A DNA stretch of 64,000 bases from Flavobacteriales bacterium (GTDB taxonomy: Bacteria > Bacteroidota > Bacteroidia > Flavobacteriales_D > Sanyastnellaceae), in the NCBI GenBank assembly GCA_018402085.1, contig JAGYJM010000001.1, positions 154,562 to 218,561 of the forward strand. Reading direction: 5' to 3'. Position 1 is the first letter of the stretch, and each line of letters opens with the position of its first letter. Positions 23,813 to 33,747 of the stretch are shown one piece after another. The position numbers and the translations under genes were made by a program. A model generated the notes under the pieces. It searched no databases. It worked only from the letters and a program-made list of their open reading frames with translations, and was not told where the DNA came from.

Positions 23813-24127
23813 ATGATCATGTACAATGTCACTATCAATGTGGACGAAAGCATTCACGAAGAATGGCTCCGCTGGATGAAAGAGGTGCATATTCCGGATG
23901 TGATGGCCACCGGTATGTTTACCGAGAACCGGATCTGCCGCATTGAGGCCTTTGAGCAGGGGGGCATTTCATTCGCCATTCAGTACATCGCACCTGACCG
24001 TGAGCATTACGATCGCTACCAGGAAGAATTTGCCCCGAAGCTGCAGAAAGAACACACTGCTCGGTACCAGGGGAAATTCGCCGCTTTTCGCACAACCCTT
24101 GAGGTGATTCACCAGGTACGTCAATGA
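23813..24127 (+). CDS. DUF4286-family protein
   Basis: 104 aa from ATG 23813 (a second ATG is at 23819). Ferredoxin-like alpha/beta pattern: strand MYNVTINVDESIHEEWLRWM, loop HIPDVMATGMF, strand ISFAIQYIA. This small family is regularly found before rsmA in Flavobacteriales and has the look of a dimeric ABM-type domain. No activity known. Its stop overlaps the rsmA start by 4 bp, so the two are co-translated. Confidence 0.85.
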   Translation: MIMYNVTINVDESIHEEWLRWMKEVHIPDVMATGMFTENRICRIEAFEQGGISFAIQYIAPDREHYDRYQEEFAPKLQKEHTARYQGKFAAFRTTLEVIHQVRQ

Positions 24128-24906
24128 GCGTTCGTCCGAAAAAAGCGCTCGGGCAGCACTTTCTGAACTCGCCAGGCACAGCCCGCAAAATTGCTCAGGC
24201 ACTCACGCTACAGTCAGACCCAGAGGTACTGCTTGAGATTGGCCCGGGTACCGGAGCTCTGACAAAGCACCTCATCGAGCTTTACCCCCAAATAGACCTG
24301 AGGGTGATGGAGATCGACCTTGAGAGCGTGGCCTTTCTCGAAGAACAAAAAGTGCTGCCGGCAGGGTCGATTTATCCGGTCAATTTCCTAAAGGCTGACC
24401 TCACGGCATTGCTCGGTGATTCCTTCGCGGTGATCGGGAATTTCCCGTACAACATTTCGACGCAGATCCTTTTTCGGGTTTTTGACTACCGTGAGCACGT
24501 AACCGAGGTTGTTGGGATGTTCCAGAAAGAGGTTGCTGAGCGCGTAGCAGAGCCGCCTGGAAGTAAAAAGTATGGGATCCTATCGGTGCTGCTGCAGGTT
24601 TTTTTCGATATCGAATACCTGTTCACGGTACCGCCCGGAGCCTTTCATCCGCCGCCAAAGGTTGACTCAGGCGTAATTCGGATGCAGCGGAATGACGTCG
24701 TAGACCCCGGGTGTGACACTCGTTTGCTCGTACGAGTGGTGAAAGCCGGATTTAATCAACGCCGCAAGATGCTGCGCGGGTCGCTGAAATCGATTCTACC
24801 GAAGGGAACTGAAATTCCTGAAGTATACGCCACGAAGCGCCCCGAGCAACTCAGCAAAGAAGAATTCATAGACCTTACGGCACAGCTCACTCCGTATCTG
24901 CAGTAA
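24124..24906 (+). CDS. rsmA: 16S rRNA (adenine1518-N6/adenine1519-N6)-dimethyltransferase
   Basis: 260 aa. Dimethylates two adjacent adenines in the 3'-terminal hairpin of 16S rRNA. Motifs: KKALGQHFLNSPG at the start, SAM motif I LEIGPGTGALT near residue 38, and catalytic motif IV NFPYNIST near residue 107. The C-terminal helical domain includes NQRRKMLRGSL. Intact and of normal length. Its last 20 bp overlap the 3' end of the convergent glycosyltransferase gene. Confidence 0.97.
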   Translation: MSVRPKKALGQHFLNSPGTARKIAQALTLQSDPEVLLEIGPGTGALTKHLIELYPQIDLRVMEIDLESVAFLEEQKVLPAGSIYPVNFLKADLTALLGDSFAVIGNFPYNISTQILFRVFDYREHVTEVVGMFQKEVAERVAEPPGSKKYGILSVLLQVFFDIEYLFTVPPGAFHPPPKVDSGVIRMQRNDVVDPGCDTRLLVRVVKAGFNQRRKMLRGSLKSILPKGTEIPEVYATKRPEQLSKEEFIDLTAQLTPYLQ

Positions 24907-26530
24907 TTTCTGCAAAGATGCGGTGACTGTTGATGGTGTGCGGCCAGCCGCGCTGGCGGCCTCCAACTTTGAACCAGAATGAACCGGTGGTATCGGGCAG
25001 CTCCAGCTCGAATGTTGCCCTCGCTGAAGCGCCCCCTTCGAGTGTTGATGGCCAGTGGATGCGCCTGACATCCGTGATGATTTCACCGGGGTATTTGTGG
25101 TTGAAGAACAGCGTTACGTCAAACCGGCTGAGGCTGTCGTAATTGATCGTGACCAGGCTGCGGTTTTCTACCGTCACTTCAATCAGCTGCTTGCCGGGCT
25201 TCAGGTGGATTTGATCATCGTCAAAGACCAGCCACGTTTTCGCCAGTGGCTGGTAGCTTTCAATCCATTTTACCCGTCGTAGCTTACCGGCGAGAGTGAG
25301 TGTGTCGAAATCCGGCTTATCGTAGCTGGCCATCCACAGAAAGGGTTGATTGACAAGTGCCGTGTCGAAGTGCCATAGCTGGTACTGGCTCAATCCGCCC
25401 CACATGTTGTTAATGGAGTGGGCCACCTTGCCGGTATGAAAGCGGTAGAGCGACGGACGCTGGTATGAGTTCATAAAACACACCGGAGCGTCTTCTGCCT
25501 TTTCGTGGAGGTCAAGCATGAGTTCGCGCTCTTTAAAAGCATGAAGCTTAAGAGGAGAATCGAAGAACAAAGGAACCCGGATCAATAGCAGGACAGCAAT
25601 GGTCGGCACGGCCCATCGGCGCAGTTGGCGCATATTTAAACCGGGCATTTCACTGATCAGAAAGAGCAGGCTGAAAGCCGCTGCTGCTGCCCAATGCGCT
25701 TCTGCTCGTCCGCGTAACGTCATTAGCGTGAAAAACAACAAGAGTCCGACCACCACTCTCCAGTGCAGTTGCTGCCAGGCATCCCGCGCTTTTGCGCGGT
25801 GAAAAAGAAGCACCCACAAATAGGGATGAAACAGCACCACCTGCGCACCAACGAAGGCGAGAAGGTTCTCCCATTCAAAAATGCCACCACGATCAACGAA
25901 ATGGTAGCGAAAGGTGTCAAAATCATGCGTGTATTGCCACCAGAGGTGGGGAAAGAAGAGCACAAGGGCGAGGAGAGCGGCAATGATTGGTAGCGGTTTC
26001 CAGAAGCGTCGCCAGAGCATGAGCGACAAAAAAATCAGCAGTGCAGCGTGGTACTTGCTGTACATCAGGGCGGCGAGAATCGGAATCAGCCAGAGGCTCA
26101 GGCGATCGTTATCGGATTGCTGCCAGCGGTGCAGCACCAGCCAGAGCAGCATGGTGAAGAAAAGCAGTGGTACGTCGGGAGTGATGATGATGCTGTAGAG
26201 GTGTAGAAGCGGGATCATCCACCAGCCGAGGTGGAAGGCCATAAGGTTGCCCTTGCGTTCCTTTACGATTACCGAGCCGATCCACAATGCGGCCGTCGAA
26301 GACAGCACCGCGCCAAGTCTGACTGCCAGTTCAGTGCGGAATATATTACCCAATGCGGTGAACAGAGCCACCATTGGCGGGTGATCGTGAAAACCCCAGT
26401 CGAGATGGAGACCGTAGACATAGTACAAAGCCTCGTCATCTGTCAGCGGAAAGATCCCGGCCACGAGCATCGATGCAACGAGCCAGGAAAGCACAGAAAG
26501 GCGGGAGGAGTTGCGCAGAATCATAGCCAT
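24887..26530 (-). CDS. GT39/ArnT-type membrane glycosyltransferase
   Basis: 547 aa from the ATG at 26530; the frame extends to 26620 but that would run into the fbp promoter. Starts with a membrane helix followed by PLTDDEALYYVYG and HDHPPMVALF, the acidic first loop typical of dolichyl/undecaprenyl-phosphate-sugar mannosyltransferases (GT-C fold). About 10 further membrane helices reach residue 340, then a soluble periplasmic domain. It probably transfers a sugar from a lipid carrier to a protein or lipid. Residues RAKARDAW in a loop are encoded by a palindromic element. Confidence 0.85.
   Translation of the reverse strand: MAMILRNSSRLSVLSWLVASMLVAGIFPLTDDEALYYVYGLHLDWGFHDHPPMVALFTALGNIFRTELAVRLGAVLSSTAALWIGSVIVKERKGNLMAFHLGWWMIPLLHLYSIIITPDVPLLFFTMLLWLVLHRWQQSDNDRLSLWLIPILAALMYSKYHAALLIFLSLMLWRRFWKPLPIIAALLALVLFFPHLWWQYTHDFDTFRYHFVDRGGIFEWENLLAFVGAQVVLFHPYLWVLLFHRAKARDAWQQLHWRVVVGLLLFFTLMTLRGRAEAHWAAAAAFSLLFLISEMPGLNMRQLRRWAVPTIAVLLLIRVPLFFDSPLKLHAFKERELMLDLHEKAEDAPVCFMNSYQRPSLYRFHTGKVAHSINNMWGGLSQYQLWHFDTALVNQPFLWMASYDKPDFDTLTLAGKLRRVKWIESYQPLAKTWLVFDDDQIHLKPGKQLIEVTVENRSLVTINYDSLSRFDVTLFFNHKYPGEIITDVRRIHWPSTLEGGASARATFELELPDTTGSFWFKVGGRQRGWPHTINSHRIFAEITADTE
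25779..25799 (-). repeat. Palindromic GATG element inside a coding region (encodes RAKARDA)
   Basis: Sense strand: stem CCGCGC / GCGCGG, loop AAAA, then GATGC. It lies in a predicted inter-helix loop of the GT39-type protein. The core is identical to the intergenic copy at 48685. Confidence 0.88.
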
Positions 26531-26562
26531 AGCAAGGTACAATTGCCCTGCATGAAATGGGC

Positions 26563-26570
26563 TATCTTCG
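26563..26570 (+). promoter_or_regulatory. -7 promoter box for fbp
   Basis: TATCTTCG, 18 nt before the fbp ATG. An AAGGAAA purine-rich ribosome site (26582-26588) lies between, so this transcript has an ordinary short leader. Confidence 0.6.
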
Positions 26571-26588
26571 CAACAGAAAACGAAGGAA

Positions 26589-27590
26589 ATGCATAAGGTG
26601 GTCACACTCAGTGAATTCATTCTTGACCGGCAATCTGACTTTCCCTACGCTACAGGAGAGCTGACCCGCTTGCTGGCAGATATCGGTATCGCAGCGAAAA
26701 TCGTTAACCAACAGGTCAACAAAGCCGGCCTGGGGGATATTCTGGGCGCCCACGGCAGCGAGAATGTACAAGGAGAACAGCAGCAAAAGCTTGATGTCTT
26801 CGCTGATGAGGTGTTTATGCAGGCGTTTAAGGCAGGCGGACAGGTTTGCGGTATCGCGAGCGAAGAGCAGGATGAGTTTGTCGCATTTGATTCTGACTTT
26901 TGTCGCGACGGTAAGTACGTAGTGCTCTTTGATCCGCTTGACGGGTCTTCGAATATCGACGTCAATGTGTCTATCGGCACCATATTCAGCATTTTCCGTC
27001 GCAAGAGTGCGCCGGGTAAGCCGGCTGAGGTGCGCGACTTTCTGCAAAAAGGAACGGAGCAGGTCGCGGCGGGTTATGTGCTGTACGGCTCTTCAACCAT
27101 GTTGGTTTACACGACCGGGAAAGGAGTCAACGGATTTACCCTCGAACCCACCATCGGTGAGTTCTGCCTCAGCCACCCTGATATGCGGATACCCGAAATG
27201 GGCAACATTTACAGTGTCAATGAAGGCAACTGGGAGGTGATGTCAGAAGGCGTCAGACAATATGTGAGGGTGTGCCGTGAAAGGGAGTTGCGCGGACGAT
27301 ACATCGGCTCGCTCGTGGCAGACTTTCATCGCAACCTCATTAAAGGTGGTATTTACATTTACCCCGGCATCACCAGCGCGCCAAACGGCAAGCTTAGACT
27401 GCTCTATGAGTGTGCGCCGCTCGCCATGATCGCAGAGCAGGCCGGAGGGAAAGCTTCTGACGGTCGGCGAAGGGTGCTTGATATTGCTCCAGACGAACTG
27501 CACCAACGGCTGCCCTACTTCGTAGGTTCAGCGGCCATGGTTGACGAGGCGATGGCACTGGTTCGAGAGCACGACAAAGTGGAGATTTGA
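26589..27590 (+). CDS. fbp: Fructose-1,6-bisphosphatase, class I
   Basis: 333 aa. Gluconeogenic enzyme removing the 1-phosphate from fructose 1,6-bisphosphate. Metal site [24 protein letters not shown] near residue 110, upstream acidic residues [10 protein letters not shown] near residue 90, and the substrate segment [26 protein letters not shown] near residue 260. Normal length and intact. Monocistronic. Confidence 0.97.
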   Translation: MHKVVTLSEFILDRQSDFPYATGELTRLLADIGIAAKIVNQQVNKAGLGDILGAHGSENVQGEQQQKLDVFADEVFMQAFKAGGQVCGIASEEQDEFVAFDSDFCRDGKYVVLFDPLDGSSNIDVNVSIGTIFSIFRRKSAPGKPAEVRDFLQKGTEQVAAGYVLYGSSTMLVYTTGKGVNGFTLEPTIGEFCLSHPDMRIPEMGNIYSVNEGNWEVMSEGVRQYVRVCRERELRGRYIGSLVADFHRNLIKGGIYIYPGITSAPNGKLRLLYECAPLAMIAEQAGGKASDGRRRVLDIAPDELHQRLPYFVGSAAMVDEAMALVREHDKVEI

Positions 27591-27658
27591 CGGTGGGGTG
27601 CGCAGAAAGCACCCGGGTACTGAACAAATTGAAGTAAGATGCAGTAGTGTGAAGGTTG

Positions 27659-27666
27659 TATCTTTG
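27659..27666 (+). promoter_or_regulatory. -7 promoter box for mfd
   Basis: TATCTTTG, exact consensus, 24 nt before the TTG start of mfd. Confidence 0.6.
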
Positions 27667-27690
27667 CAGCCCTAATCGCGTGTCGTTCCG

Positions 27691-30600
27691 TTGACTCCAT
27701 CAGAATTTACATCCATTTATTCACAGGATGCCGTTGTCAGACACATCGGTGATGTGCTGTCGCATGATAAGTCGCATGTTGCGATAAAGGGTGCGGTGGG
27801 CTCTTCGGTGGCGATGATTGCTGCGGCGCTTATTGAAGATTTACAGGGAGACCATCTTTTTATTCTTGAAGACAAAGAAACGGCAGCTTACTTTTTTAAT
27901 GACCTTGAATACCTGTTGCCGGGGCGTAAAGTACTCTTCTATCCTCGCTCAGCAAGGGTGCCCTACCAGGCAGAGAATACGGAGAATTCGAACATTGCCA
28001 TGCGGGCGGAGGTGCTGAGTGAGATCCAGAAACAGAAAGGCAACTCGATCACCGTTTCGTTTCCGGAGGCACTGGCAGAAAAGGTGGTCACTCGCAGAAA
28101 GCTCTCTGAGCAGACCTTCAATATCCACCTCGAAGAGAGCTACTCTATGGAGTTCATCGACGAAGTTATGCAGGAGTATGGCTTTGAGAAGGTGGATTAC
28201 GTATACGAACCCGGTCAGTATAGCATTCGCGGCGGCATCGTAGATGTTTTTTCTTACAGCTACGAACAGCCTTACCGCATTGAATTCTTTGGTGACGAGG
28301 TAGATTCTATTCGCAAGTTCGACCCAAGTACACAGTTGAGCACAGGTAAGCTGGTAAAGGCCACGATCGTTCCGAACGTAGGCAAAAAGATGTTGTTAGA
28401 ATCACGTGAAACCTTCTTCGAGTTTATACCTCAAAGTACGCTTTGCTGGTTCAAGAGTATTTCACATTGTCACGATGAGATTGACAAGGCAATAGAGAAG
28501 GCCCAACATCACTTTGAGAAATTGCAGGGAGCGACCAAACAGCTTCCACCTGAAGAGCTTTACATGTCAGGTATTGACCTGAAAAGACTGATCGAAGGCT
28601 TCCGTACGGCGGAGTTCGGCGGAGTGCAGTGGTTTCCGGAGAGCACTATTGTGCAATTTGACATGACTCCGCAGCCCAGTTTTAATAAGAATTTCGAATT
28701 ATTGGGAAAGAACCTGCGTAAAAACGCAGGAAGCGGCTATGTGAATGTGATCACGAGCGGACAGCCTAAGCAAATTGAACGGTTGTACGATATCTTCGAA
28801 GATCGCGGTGAGGAAGCGCCCTTCCACCCCCTTCCAATGGAGCTCAGCGAGGGCTTCGTGGATAAAGAGCGCAAGGTGCTCTGCTATACAGATCATCAGA
28901 TTTTTGAACGCTATCACCGTTTCAAGCTGAAGGAGGGCTTCAGGAAGAACAAAGAGGCACTCACCCTCAAAGAGCTCAGCAACCTGGAGCCCGGTGACTA
29001 TGTGGTGCATATTGATCACGGTGTTGGAGAGTTCAGCGGCTTGCAGAAGATTGATGTGAATGGGAAAGAGCAGGAGGCCATTCGCCTGACGTACAAAGGC
29101 GGCGATATTCTTTACGTATCTATTCACTCCTTACACCGGATATCCAAATACAGCGGTAAGGAGGGAACGCAGCCAAAGATTGACAAACTCGGGAGCCCGG
29201 CGTGGCAGAATAAGAAGAACAAAACCAAAAAACGTGTCAAGGAGCTCGCCTTCGACCTTCTTAAGCTCTATGCCAAGCGGAGAGCAAGTAAGGGGCACGC
29301 TTTCACCCCTGACGGCTATCTGCAGAATGAGCTCGAAGCCTCCTTCATGTACGAAGATACCCCTGACCAGCTTTCTGCGACACAAGCCGTAAAAGAAGAC
29401 ATGGAGCGCGAGGCTCCAATGGATCGTCTGGTATGCGGAGATGTTGGCTTTGGCAAAACAGAAGTGGCCATTCGTGCCGCATTTAAAGCAGCCACCGACG
29501 GTAAGCAAGTGGCCGTGCTTGTGCCTACAACCATTCTCTCTTTACAGCACTACAGGAGCTTTAAAGAGCGATTGAAAGACTTTCCTGTGCGGGTAGAGGT
29601 TCTTAACCGTTTCAGAACGGGTAAAAAACTCAAAGAAACCATGCAGGGGCTCAGCGATGGTAGCGTCGATATTGTGGTCGGAACCCATAAGCTGGTGGGC
29701 AAGCAGGTGAAGTTTAAAGACCTCGGGCTTCTCGTCATCGATGAGGAACAGAAATTTGGCGTTTCAGTTAAAGACAAGCTTAAAACGATGCGCGCGAATG
29801 TAGATACCCTCACCTTAACGGCGACTCCGATTCCGCGCACACTTCAATTCTCATTACTGGGAGCCCGCGACCTCTCCATCATCAATACCCCACCACCGAA
29901 TCGCTATCCGGTAGAGACCCTTCTGCAACCATTCAACGAAGAGATCATCCGCGACGCAATTGCTTATGAGGTAGAGCGCGGTGGCCAGGTATATTTCGTA
30001 CACAACAGGGTGCAGAATATCAAAGAAGTTGCCGGAATGATTCAGCGGTTAGTGCCCGATATCCGGGTGGGGATTGGCCATGGTCAAATGACAGGAGATC
30101 AACTCGAGGAAGTCATGACCAGCTTCATCGATGGCACCTATGACGTTCTCGTTGCGACCACCATTGTGGAGTCAGGCATTGACATCGCCAACGCGAACAC
30201 CATGATCATCAATGACGCACAGAACTTTGGCCTCAGCGACTTGCATCAATTGCGCGGACGGGTTGGGCGTTCTAACAAGAAGGCGTTTTGTTACCTGCTC
30301 GCACCACCGATCTACGCGCTACCTGATGAATCGCGCAAGCGCCTTCAAGCAATTGAACAGTTCAGTGATCTCGGAAGTGGCCTCAATATCGCGATGCGCG
30401 ACCTTGATATTCGAGGAGCAGGAAACATGCTTGGTGGCGAACAGAGTGGCTTTATCAGTGACATTGGCTTCGATATGTACCAAAAGATCCTTGATGAGGC
30501 CGTGCGTGAACTGAAAGAAGAAGAGTTCAAGGACCTGTTTGATGAAGAGCAGGTGCGCACACAGGATTTCGTTCCGGAGACTGTGCTCGAAACCGATTTT

Positions 30601-31035
30601 GAACTCCTCATTCCCGATGATTATGTGACAAGTATTTCTGAGCGTATTCAACTATACCGTCAGCTCGACGAAACACCTAATGATGACGAGCTCGAGCGAT
30701 TTCGAGAGGCTATGCGCGATAGATTTGGTCCGATTCCTCAAGAAACCGAAGACTTGCTGGAGTCTATCCGCCTTCGTCGCATGGCCAATGCTATTGGCTT
30801 TGAGAAGCTGATCCTGAAAAGCGGGAAGATGATCGGACACTTTATCAGTAACCAGGAGTCAGCTTATTTTCAAAGTGAGAAGTTCACACGCGTGCTTGAG
30901 TTTTTGAAAAAGTACCCCAACCAGGGGAAGATGTACGAGAAGAACAGCAAGCTTCGAATGAGCTTCGCCGACGTTGAACGCATTGATCAGGCGATGGATT
31001 TATTACGCAAGTTTTTACCCCACGAGTCGGTGTAA
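27691..31035 (+). CDS. mfd: Transcription-repair coupling factor
   Basis: 1114 aa. Removes stalled RNA polymerase at DNA lesions and recruits UvrA. Order of domains: UvrB-homology module (1-~330), RNAP-interaction (CarD-like) domain near 430-500 with PGDYVVHIDHGVGEFSGL, then superfamily 2 helicase motifs: Walker A CGDVGFGKTEVA near 583, DEEQ near 684, TATPIPRT near 710, and TRG motif region SGIDIANANTMII near 830. C-terminal UvrA-binding domain from about 970. The start is TTG at 27691, just after the promoter; there is no in-frame ATG before the conserved start. Confidence 0.97.
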   Translation: MTPSEFTSIYSQDAVVRHIGDVLSHDKSHVAIKGAVGSSVAMIAAALIEDLQGDHLFILEDKETAAYFFNDLEYLLPGRKVLFYPRSARVPYQAENTENSNIAMRAEVLSEIQKQKGNSITVSFPEALAEKVVTRRKLSEQTFNIHLEESYSMEFIDEVMQEYGFEKVDYVYEPGQYSIRGGIVDVFSYSYEQPYRIEFFGDEVDSIRKFDPSTQLSTGKLVKATIVPNVGKKMLLESRETFFEFIPQSTLCWFKSISHCHDEIDKAIEKAQHHFEKLQGATKQLPPEELYMSGIDLKRLIEGFRTAEFGGVQWFPESTIVQFDMTPQPSFNKNFELLGKNLRKNAGSGYVNVITSGQPKQIERLYDIFEDRGEEAPFHPLPMELSEGFVDKERKVLCYTDHQIFERYHRFKLKEGFRKNKEALTLKELSNLEPGDYVVHIDHGVGEFSGLQKIDVNGKEQEAIRLTYKGGDILYVSIHSLHRISKYSGKEGTQPKIDKLGSPAWQNKKNKTKKRVKELAFDLLKLYAKRRASKGHAFTPDGYLQNELEASFMYEDTPDQLSATQAVKEDMEREAPMDRLVCGDVGFGKTEVAIRAAFKAATDGKQVAVLVPTTILSLQHYRSFKERLKDFPVRVEVLNRFRTGKKLKETMQGLSDGSVDIVVGTHKLVGKQVKFKDLGLLVIDEEQKFGVSVKDKLKTMRANVDTLTLTATPIPRTLQFSLLGARDLSIINTPPPNRYPVETLLQPFNEEIIRDAIAYEVERGGQVYFVHNRVQNIKEVAGMIQRLVPDIRVGIGHGQMTGDQLEEVMTSFIDGTYDVLVATTIVESGIDIANANTMIINDAQNFGLSDLHQLRGRVGRSNKKAFCYLLAPPIYALPDESRKRLQAIEQFSDLGSGLNIAMRDLDIRGAGNMLGGEQSGFISDIGFDMYQKILDEAVRELKEEEFKDLFDEEQVRTQDFVPETVLETDFELLIPDDYVTSISERIQLYRQLDETPNDDELERFREAMRDRFGPIPQETEDLLESIRLRRMANAIGFEKLILKSGKMIGHFISNQESAYFQSEKFTRVLEFLKKYPNQGKMYEKNSKLRMSFADVERIDQAMDLLRKFLPHESV

Positions 31036-31084
31036 ACACCCTCTGCTTTCCGATGAATCACGGCAGGTTTCGCAGGGTTAAAAG

Positions 31085-31579
31085 TTATTCTACCACCACA
31101 TTGTAGCGCTCGGCGAATGCTTCCTGGTGTTTCGCGTATGATTGATGCAGGCTCTTACTACCGTCGATGATTTCATCTTCGAGCTCAAATGCCTGGAGCT
31201 GTTGACTCGGTTTGAAGGCTGAATCAGGAAGCGTAATCAGGGTGATCAGGCTATTGTAAGGACCAGCGACGAGATCATCATATCCCCGCATGAGGTCAAG
31301 GGTGGCTTTCCTGAAGCTGTCGTCACCTTTAAAATCCTCCATTGCTTCCACTTCGCGGATTGACTCCTTGATTCGTCCGCGCAAAATGTGATAGGCCTCG
31401 TCGATTCTTGTTGTGTCTACGTCGTTAAGCGAGCTGTCGAGTATATTGAAGCCCTGAAGCACATAGTGCTGCTGCTCGATCAGTCGATCGTTGTAATCTG
31501 CGGCTTGCTCAGAGCGCGATTCGCACCCTACATTCAGCAGAATAACTGCTGAGTAAAATAAGAATGACCATTTTTTCAT
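31085..31579 (-). CDS. Helical lipoprotein of unknown function
   Basis: 164 aa. Signal peptide with lipobox LLNVG-C (Cys19). The mature part is almost wholly alpha-helical and acidic, with regularly spaced Leu/Ile, like a four-helix bundle. I recognise no family with certainty (a faint likeness to LIC11966/DUF-type Leptospira-Bacteroidota lipoproteins). Its ATG overlaps the stop of the Kelch gene by one base, so it is the second gene of that operon and may assist the secreted Kelch protein at the cell surface. That is inference. Confidence 0.75.
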   Translation of the reverse strand: MKKWSFLFYSAVILLNVGCESRSEQAADYNDRLIEQQHYVLQGFNILDSSLNDVDTTRIDEAYHILRGRIKESIREVEAMEDFKGDDSFRKATLDLMRGYDDLVAGPYNSLITLITLPDSAFKPSQQLQAFELEDEIIDGSKSLHQSYAKHQEAFAERYNVVVE

Positions 31580-32955
31580 TAGCGCTGAACCTTCTGAAAG
31601 GTATGGCTTTCTGTGCGCCCGTCAAGGGCCAGGTGGATCACGTAGGTTCCGGCAGCGAGGTCATTGACCGCAACGATATTCTGCTTGATACCGTTTCGCA
31701 ACAAGCGACCGTTCAGGTCGAAAAGCTCCCAGCGGTCGGGCAGCTTTCCACTGATGTACATGTTGTCGATTGCCGGGTTGGGGAAGAGCGACCACTGATC
31801 ACGGTCGGCCTCATCTATGCTCAGGTCATAGGTGTAGAACAGGGTAGAAGAACCAACTTCGGCTTCATCTCCACCGCAGATCAGGTAATACGGGCTGTTC
31901 AGGTAGCACCCGGCACTCCGGTATCGATTGTCATAGGGTGTTTCCTCAATGTTCATCAAAGCGGTGCTCTCCTCTGAAGTGACGTTGAATTGAAAAGGAG
32001 GACTGTAGGTTGTAGTCACACCATCACCGCTTTGATAGGCCGCCGGAGGAGCAAGAACGAAAATGCCGTAGTATCCCAGCGCAAGATGATTATACGAATG
32101 AGGGTGTAACGTAGAGACGGTCGTCCATTCGTCAGTTGTGATATCGTAAATCTCTGCATTTGCGATTCCTTCAAACAAGTTGAGTTCACCGTTGAAGGTT
32201 CGCCCTCCGTTAACCATGATGATATTGTTTTCGCCCACACCGAGGTAGTTGCTGAGTGCAGCGTGGTTGTCGCGTGCCATATTCAACGGTGCAATTTCGG
32301 TCCATGTATCGAGGAAAGGGTCATAGATTTCACATTCGTCCATTTGAAAACCGAGGTCAGGGTTGAAGCCGCCGGCAACGAGTACACGGCCGTCTTCAAG
32401 AAGTACTGCTGTGTGTGAACTACGCGCATAGTTCATCGGCGTCGCAGCAGAAATAGTGTTGCTCACAGGATCATAGATGTCTGCCGTTGCGACATTCACG
32501 CTACCGTTGAAGCCTCCCGTAAACAGTATGCGTCCATCGCTGAGTTTGGTCGAACGCAGAAATGAGCGCCCCTCAGTCAGGTCAGGACCTTCCATCCATT
32601 CATCGAGTTCAGCATCGTAAATTTCAGTTGTTGCGAGCGATGGGCCACTGTTGCCGTCCCAACCTCCCGCTGCGATCACATAGCCGTTGTTCAGGTCACA
32701 CATCGCAAAGGTCGAGCGTGGTGTGGCCATTGAAGCTACCGGCAACCACTCTTCTGTGGCTGAATCGAACGTTTCTGCGGTATTGGTAACCTCAGAACCA
32801 TTCCAGCCGCCTGCAGCGATTGCAAGGTCTCCTAATGCAGCAACCTGATGGTTTTCACGGTACTCGTTCATGAAACTCTGGCTAATGACCCACCATTGTG
32901 CCGTAGCGAAGAATGTAATAAGCGTAAATGAGAGGGTAATAAAGACTCTTTTCAT
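31579..32955 (-). CDS. Secreted Kelch-repeat protein with T9SS sorting domain
   Basis: 458 aa. Signal peptide to TTAQW. Five or six Kelch-type blades between residues about 35 and 330 (repeated AAGGWNG, AAGGWDGN, TGGFNGS, AGGFN with following Y/W), forming a beta-propeller. The C-terminal 80 residues (LFPNPAIDNMYI ... GTYVIHL) are a type A T9SS sorting signal, so the protein is exported through the outer membrane and probably surface-anchored. Ligand unknown. Confidence 0.88.
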   Translation of the reverse strand: MKRVFITLSFTLITFFATAQWWVISQSFMNEYRENHQVAALGDLAIAAGGWNGSEVTNTAETFDSATEEWLPVASMATPRSTFAMCDLNNGYVIAAGGWDGNSGPSLATTEIYDAELDEWMEGPDLTEGRSFLRSTKLSDGRILFTGGFNGSVNVATADIYDPVSNTISAATPMNYARSSHTAVLLEDGRVLVAGGFNPDLGFQMDECEIYDPFLDTWTEIAPLNMARDNHAALSNYLGVGENNIIMVNGGRTFNGELNLFEGIANAEIYDITTDEWTTVSTLHPHSYNHLALGYYGIFVLAPPAAYQSGDGVTTTYSPPFQFNVTSEESTALMNIEETPYDNRYRSAGCYLNSPYYLICGGDEAEVGSSTLFYTYDLSIDEADRDQWSLFPNPAIDNMYISGKLPDRWELFDLNGRLLRNGIKQNIVAVNDLAAGTYVIHLALDGRTESHTFQKVQR

Positions 32956-32972
32956 AGAGGTAAGATTTCACA

Positions 32973-32980
32973 CGAAAATA
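32973..32980 (-). promoter_or_regulatory. -7 promoter box for the Kelch-lipoprotein operon
   Basis: The minus strand reads TATTTTCG, 17 nt upstream of the ATG at 32955. Confidence 0.45.
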
Positions 32981-33029
32981 AGGCATGAATCATTACTCTC
33001 GCAGGGTCTGCGTAATTTGCGCACCTGAG

Positions 33030-33746
33030 ATGATTGACAGACCCAATGAATTTACGTCGCTTAGCGACTTCCAGGAAGGCCGACTTCTGCTTATTGACAA
33101 GCCTTTAGAGTGGACATCTTTCGACGTGGTGGCCAAGATGCGAGGGCTTTTGCGCCGTGCGCTGGGGGTGAAGAAGATCAAAGTAGGGCACGCCGGTACG
33201 CTTGATCCGCTGGCGACCGGACTTTTAATCGTGTGCACCGGTAAAATGACTAAGCGCATTCAGTACCTGATGGAAGAAGGTAAAACCTATACCGGAACGA
33301 TTCAGCTCGGTGCGACAACGCCATCTTATGACCTTGAAACGGAAGTGGATGCGGTCTTTTCTACCAGCCACCTGAGCGAAAAGATACTCCTTGAGGCGGC
33401 ACAGAGCTTCGAGCCGGGCTACATGCAACACCCGCCGGTATTCTCGGCAAGAAAAGTAGGAGGAAGGCCGGCTTATCTTGCCGCACGAAAAGGACAGGAT
33501 GTAAAACTGGATCCCCGTTATGTGCTAATTGAACGCTTCACACTCTCCTCTGTTGACCTTCCCTCGGTTGGGTTTGAAGTGGAGTGTTCAAAGGGAACCT
33601 ACATTCGCAGCCTAGCATTCGATCTCGGAAAGAAGGTGGATTCAGGTGCTCATTTAACGGCGTTAAGACGCACCGCAAGTGGAGTCTATCATGTAAAAGA
33701 CGCAATGACCATCGAAGCATTTGAGGCGAGACTGAATGCATTGTGA
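33030..33746 (+). CDS. truB: tRNA pseudouridine(55) synthase
   Basis: 238 aa from ATG 33030. The frame opens 15 codons earlier, but those residues are unlike the family, which starts close to the FQEGRLLLIDKP segment. Isomerises U55 in the T-loop of tRNAs. Catalytic Asp59 in VGHAGTLDPLATGLLI; KPLEWTSFDVV before it and the C-terminal CSKGTYIRSLA(F/Y)DLG are also present. Bacteroidota-type short TruB without a PUA domain. Divergent from the Kelch operon. Confidence 0.95.
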   Translation: MIDRPNEFTSLSDFQEGRLLLIDKPLEWTSFDVVAKMRGLLRRALGVKKIKVGHAGTLDPLATGLLIVCTGKMTKRIQYLMEEGKTYTGTIQLGATTPSYDLETEVDAVFSTSHLSEKILLEAAQSFEPGYMQHPPVFSARKVGGRPAYLAARKGQDVKLDPRYVLIERFTLSSVDLPSVGFEVECSKGTYIRSLAFDLGKKVDSGAHLTALRRTASGVYHVKDAMTIEAFEARLNAL

Positions 33747-33747
33747 T

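Noticed and set aside
27596-27620. Hairpin GGGTGC / GCACCC after fbp, looking like the palindromic repeat
   Set aside because: The loop is 7 nt and the foot is GGGTAC, not GATG. It may simply be a weak fbp terminator; no T-run follows.
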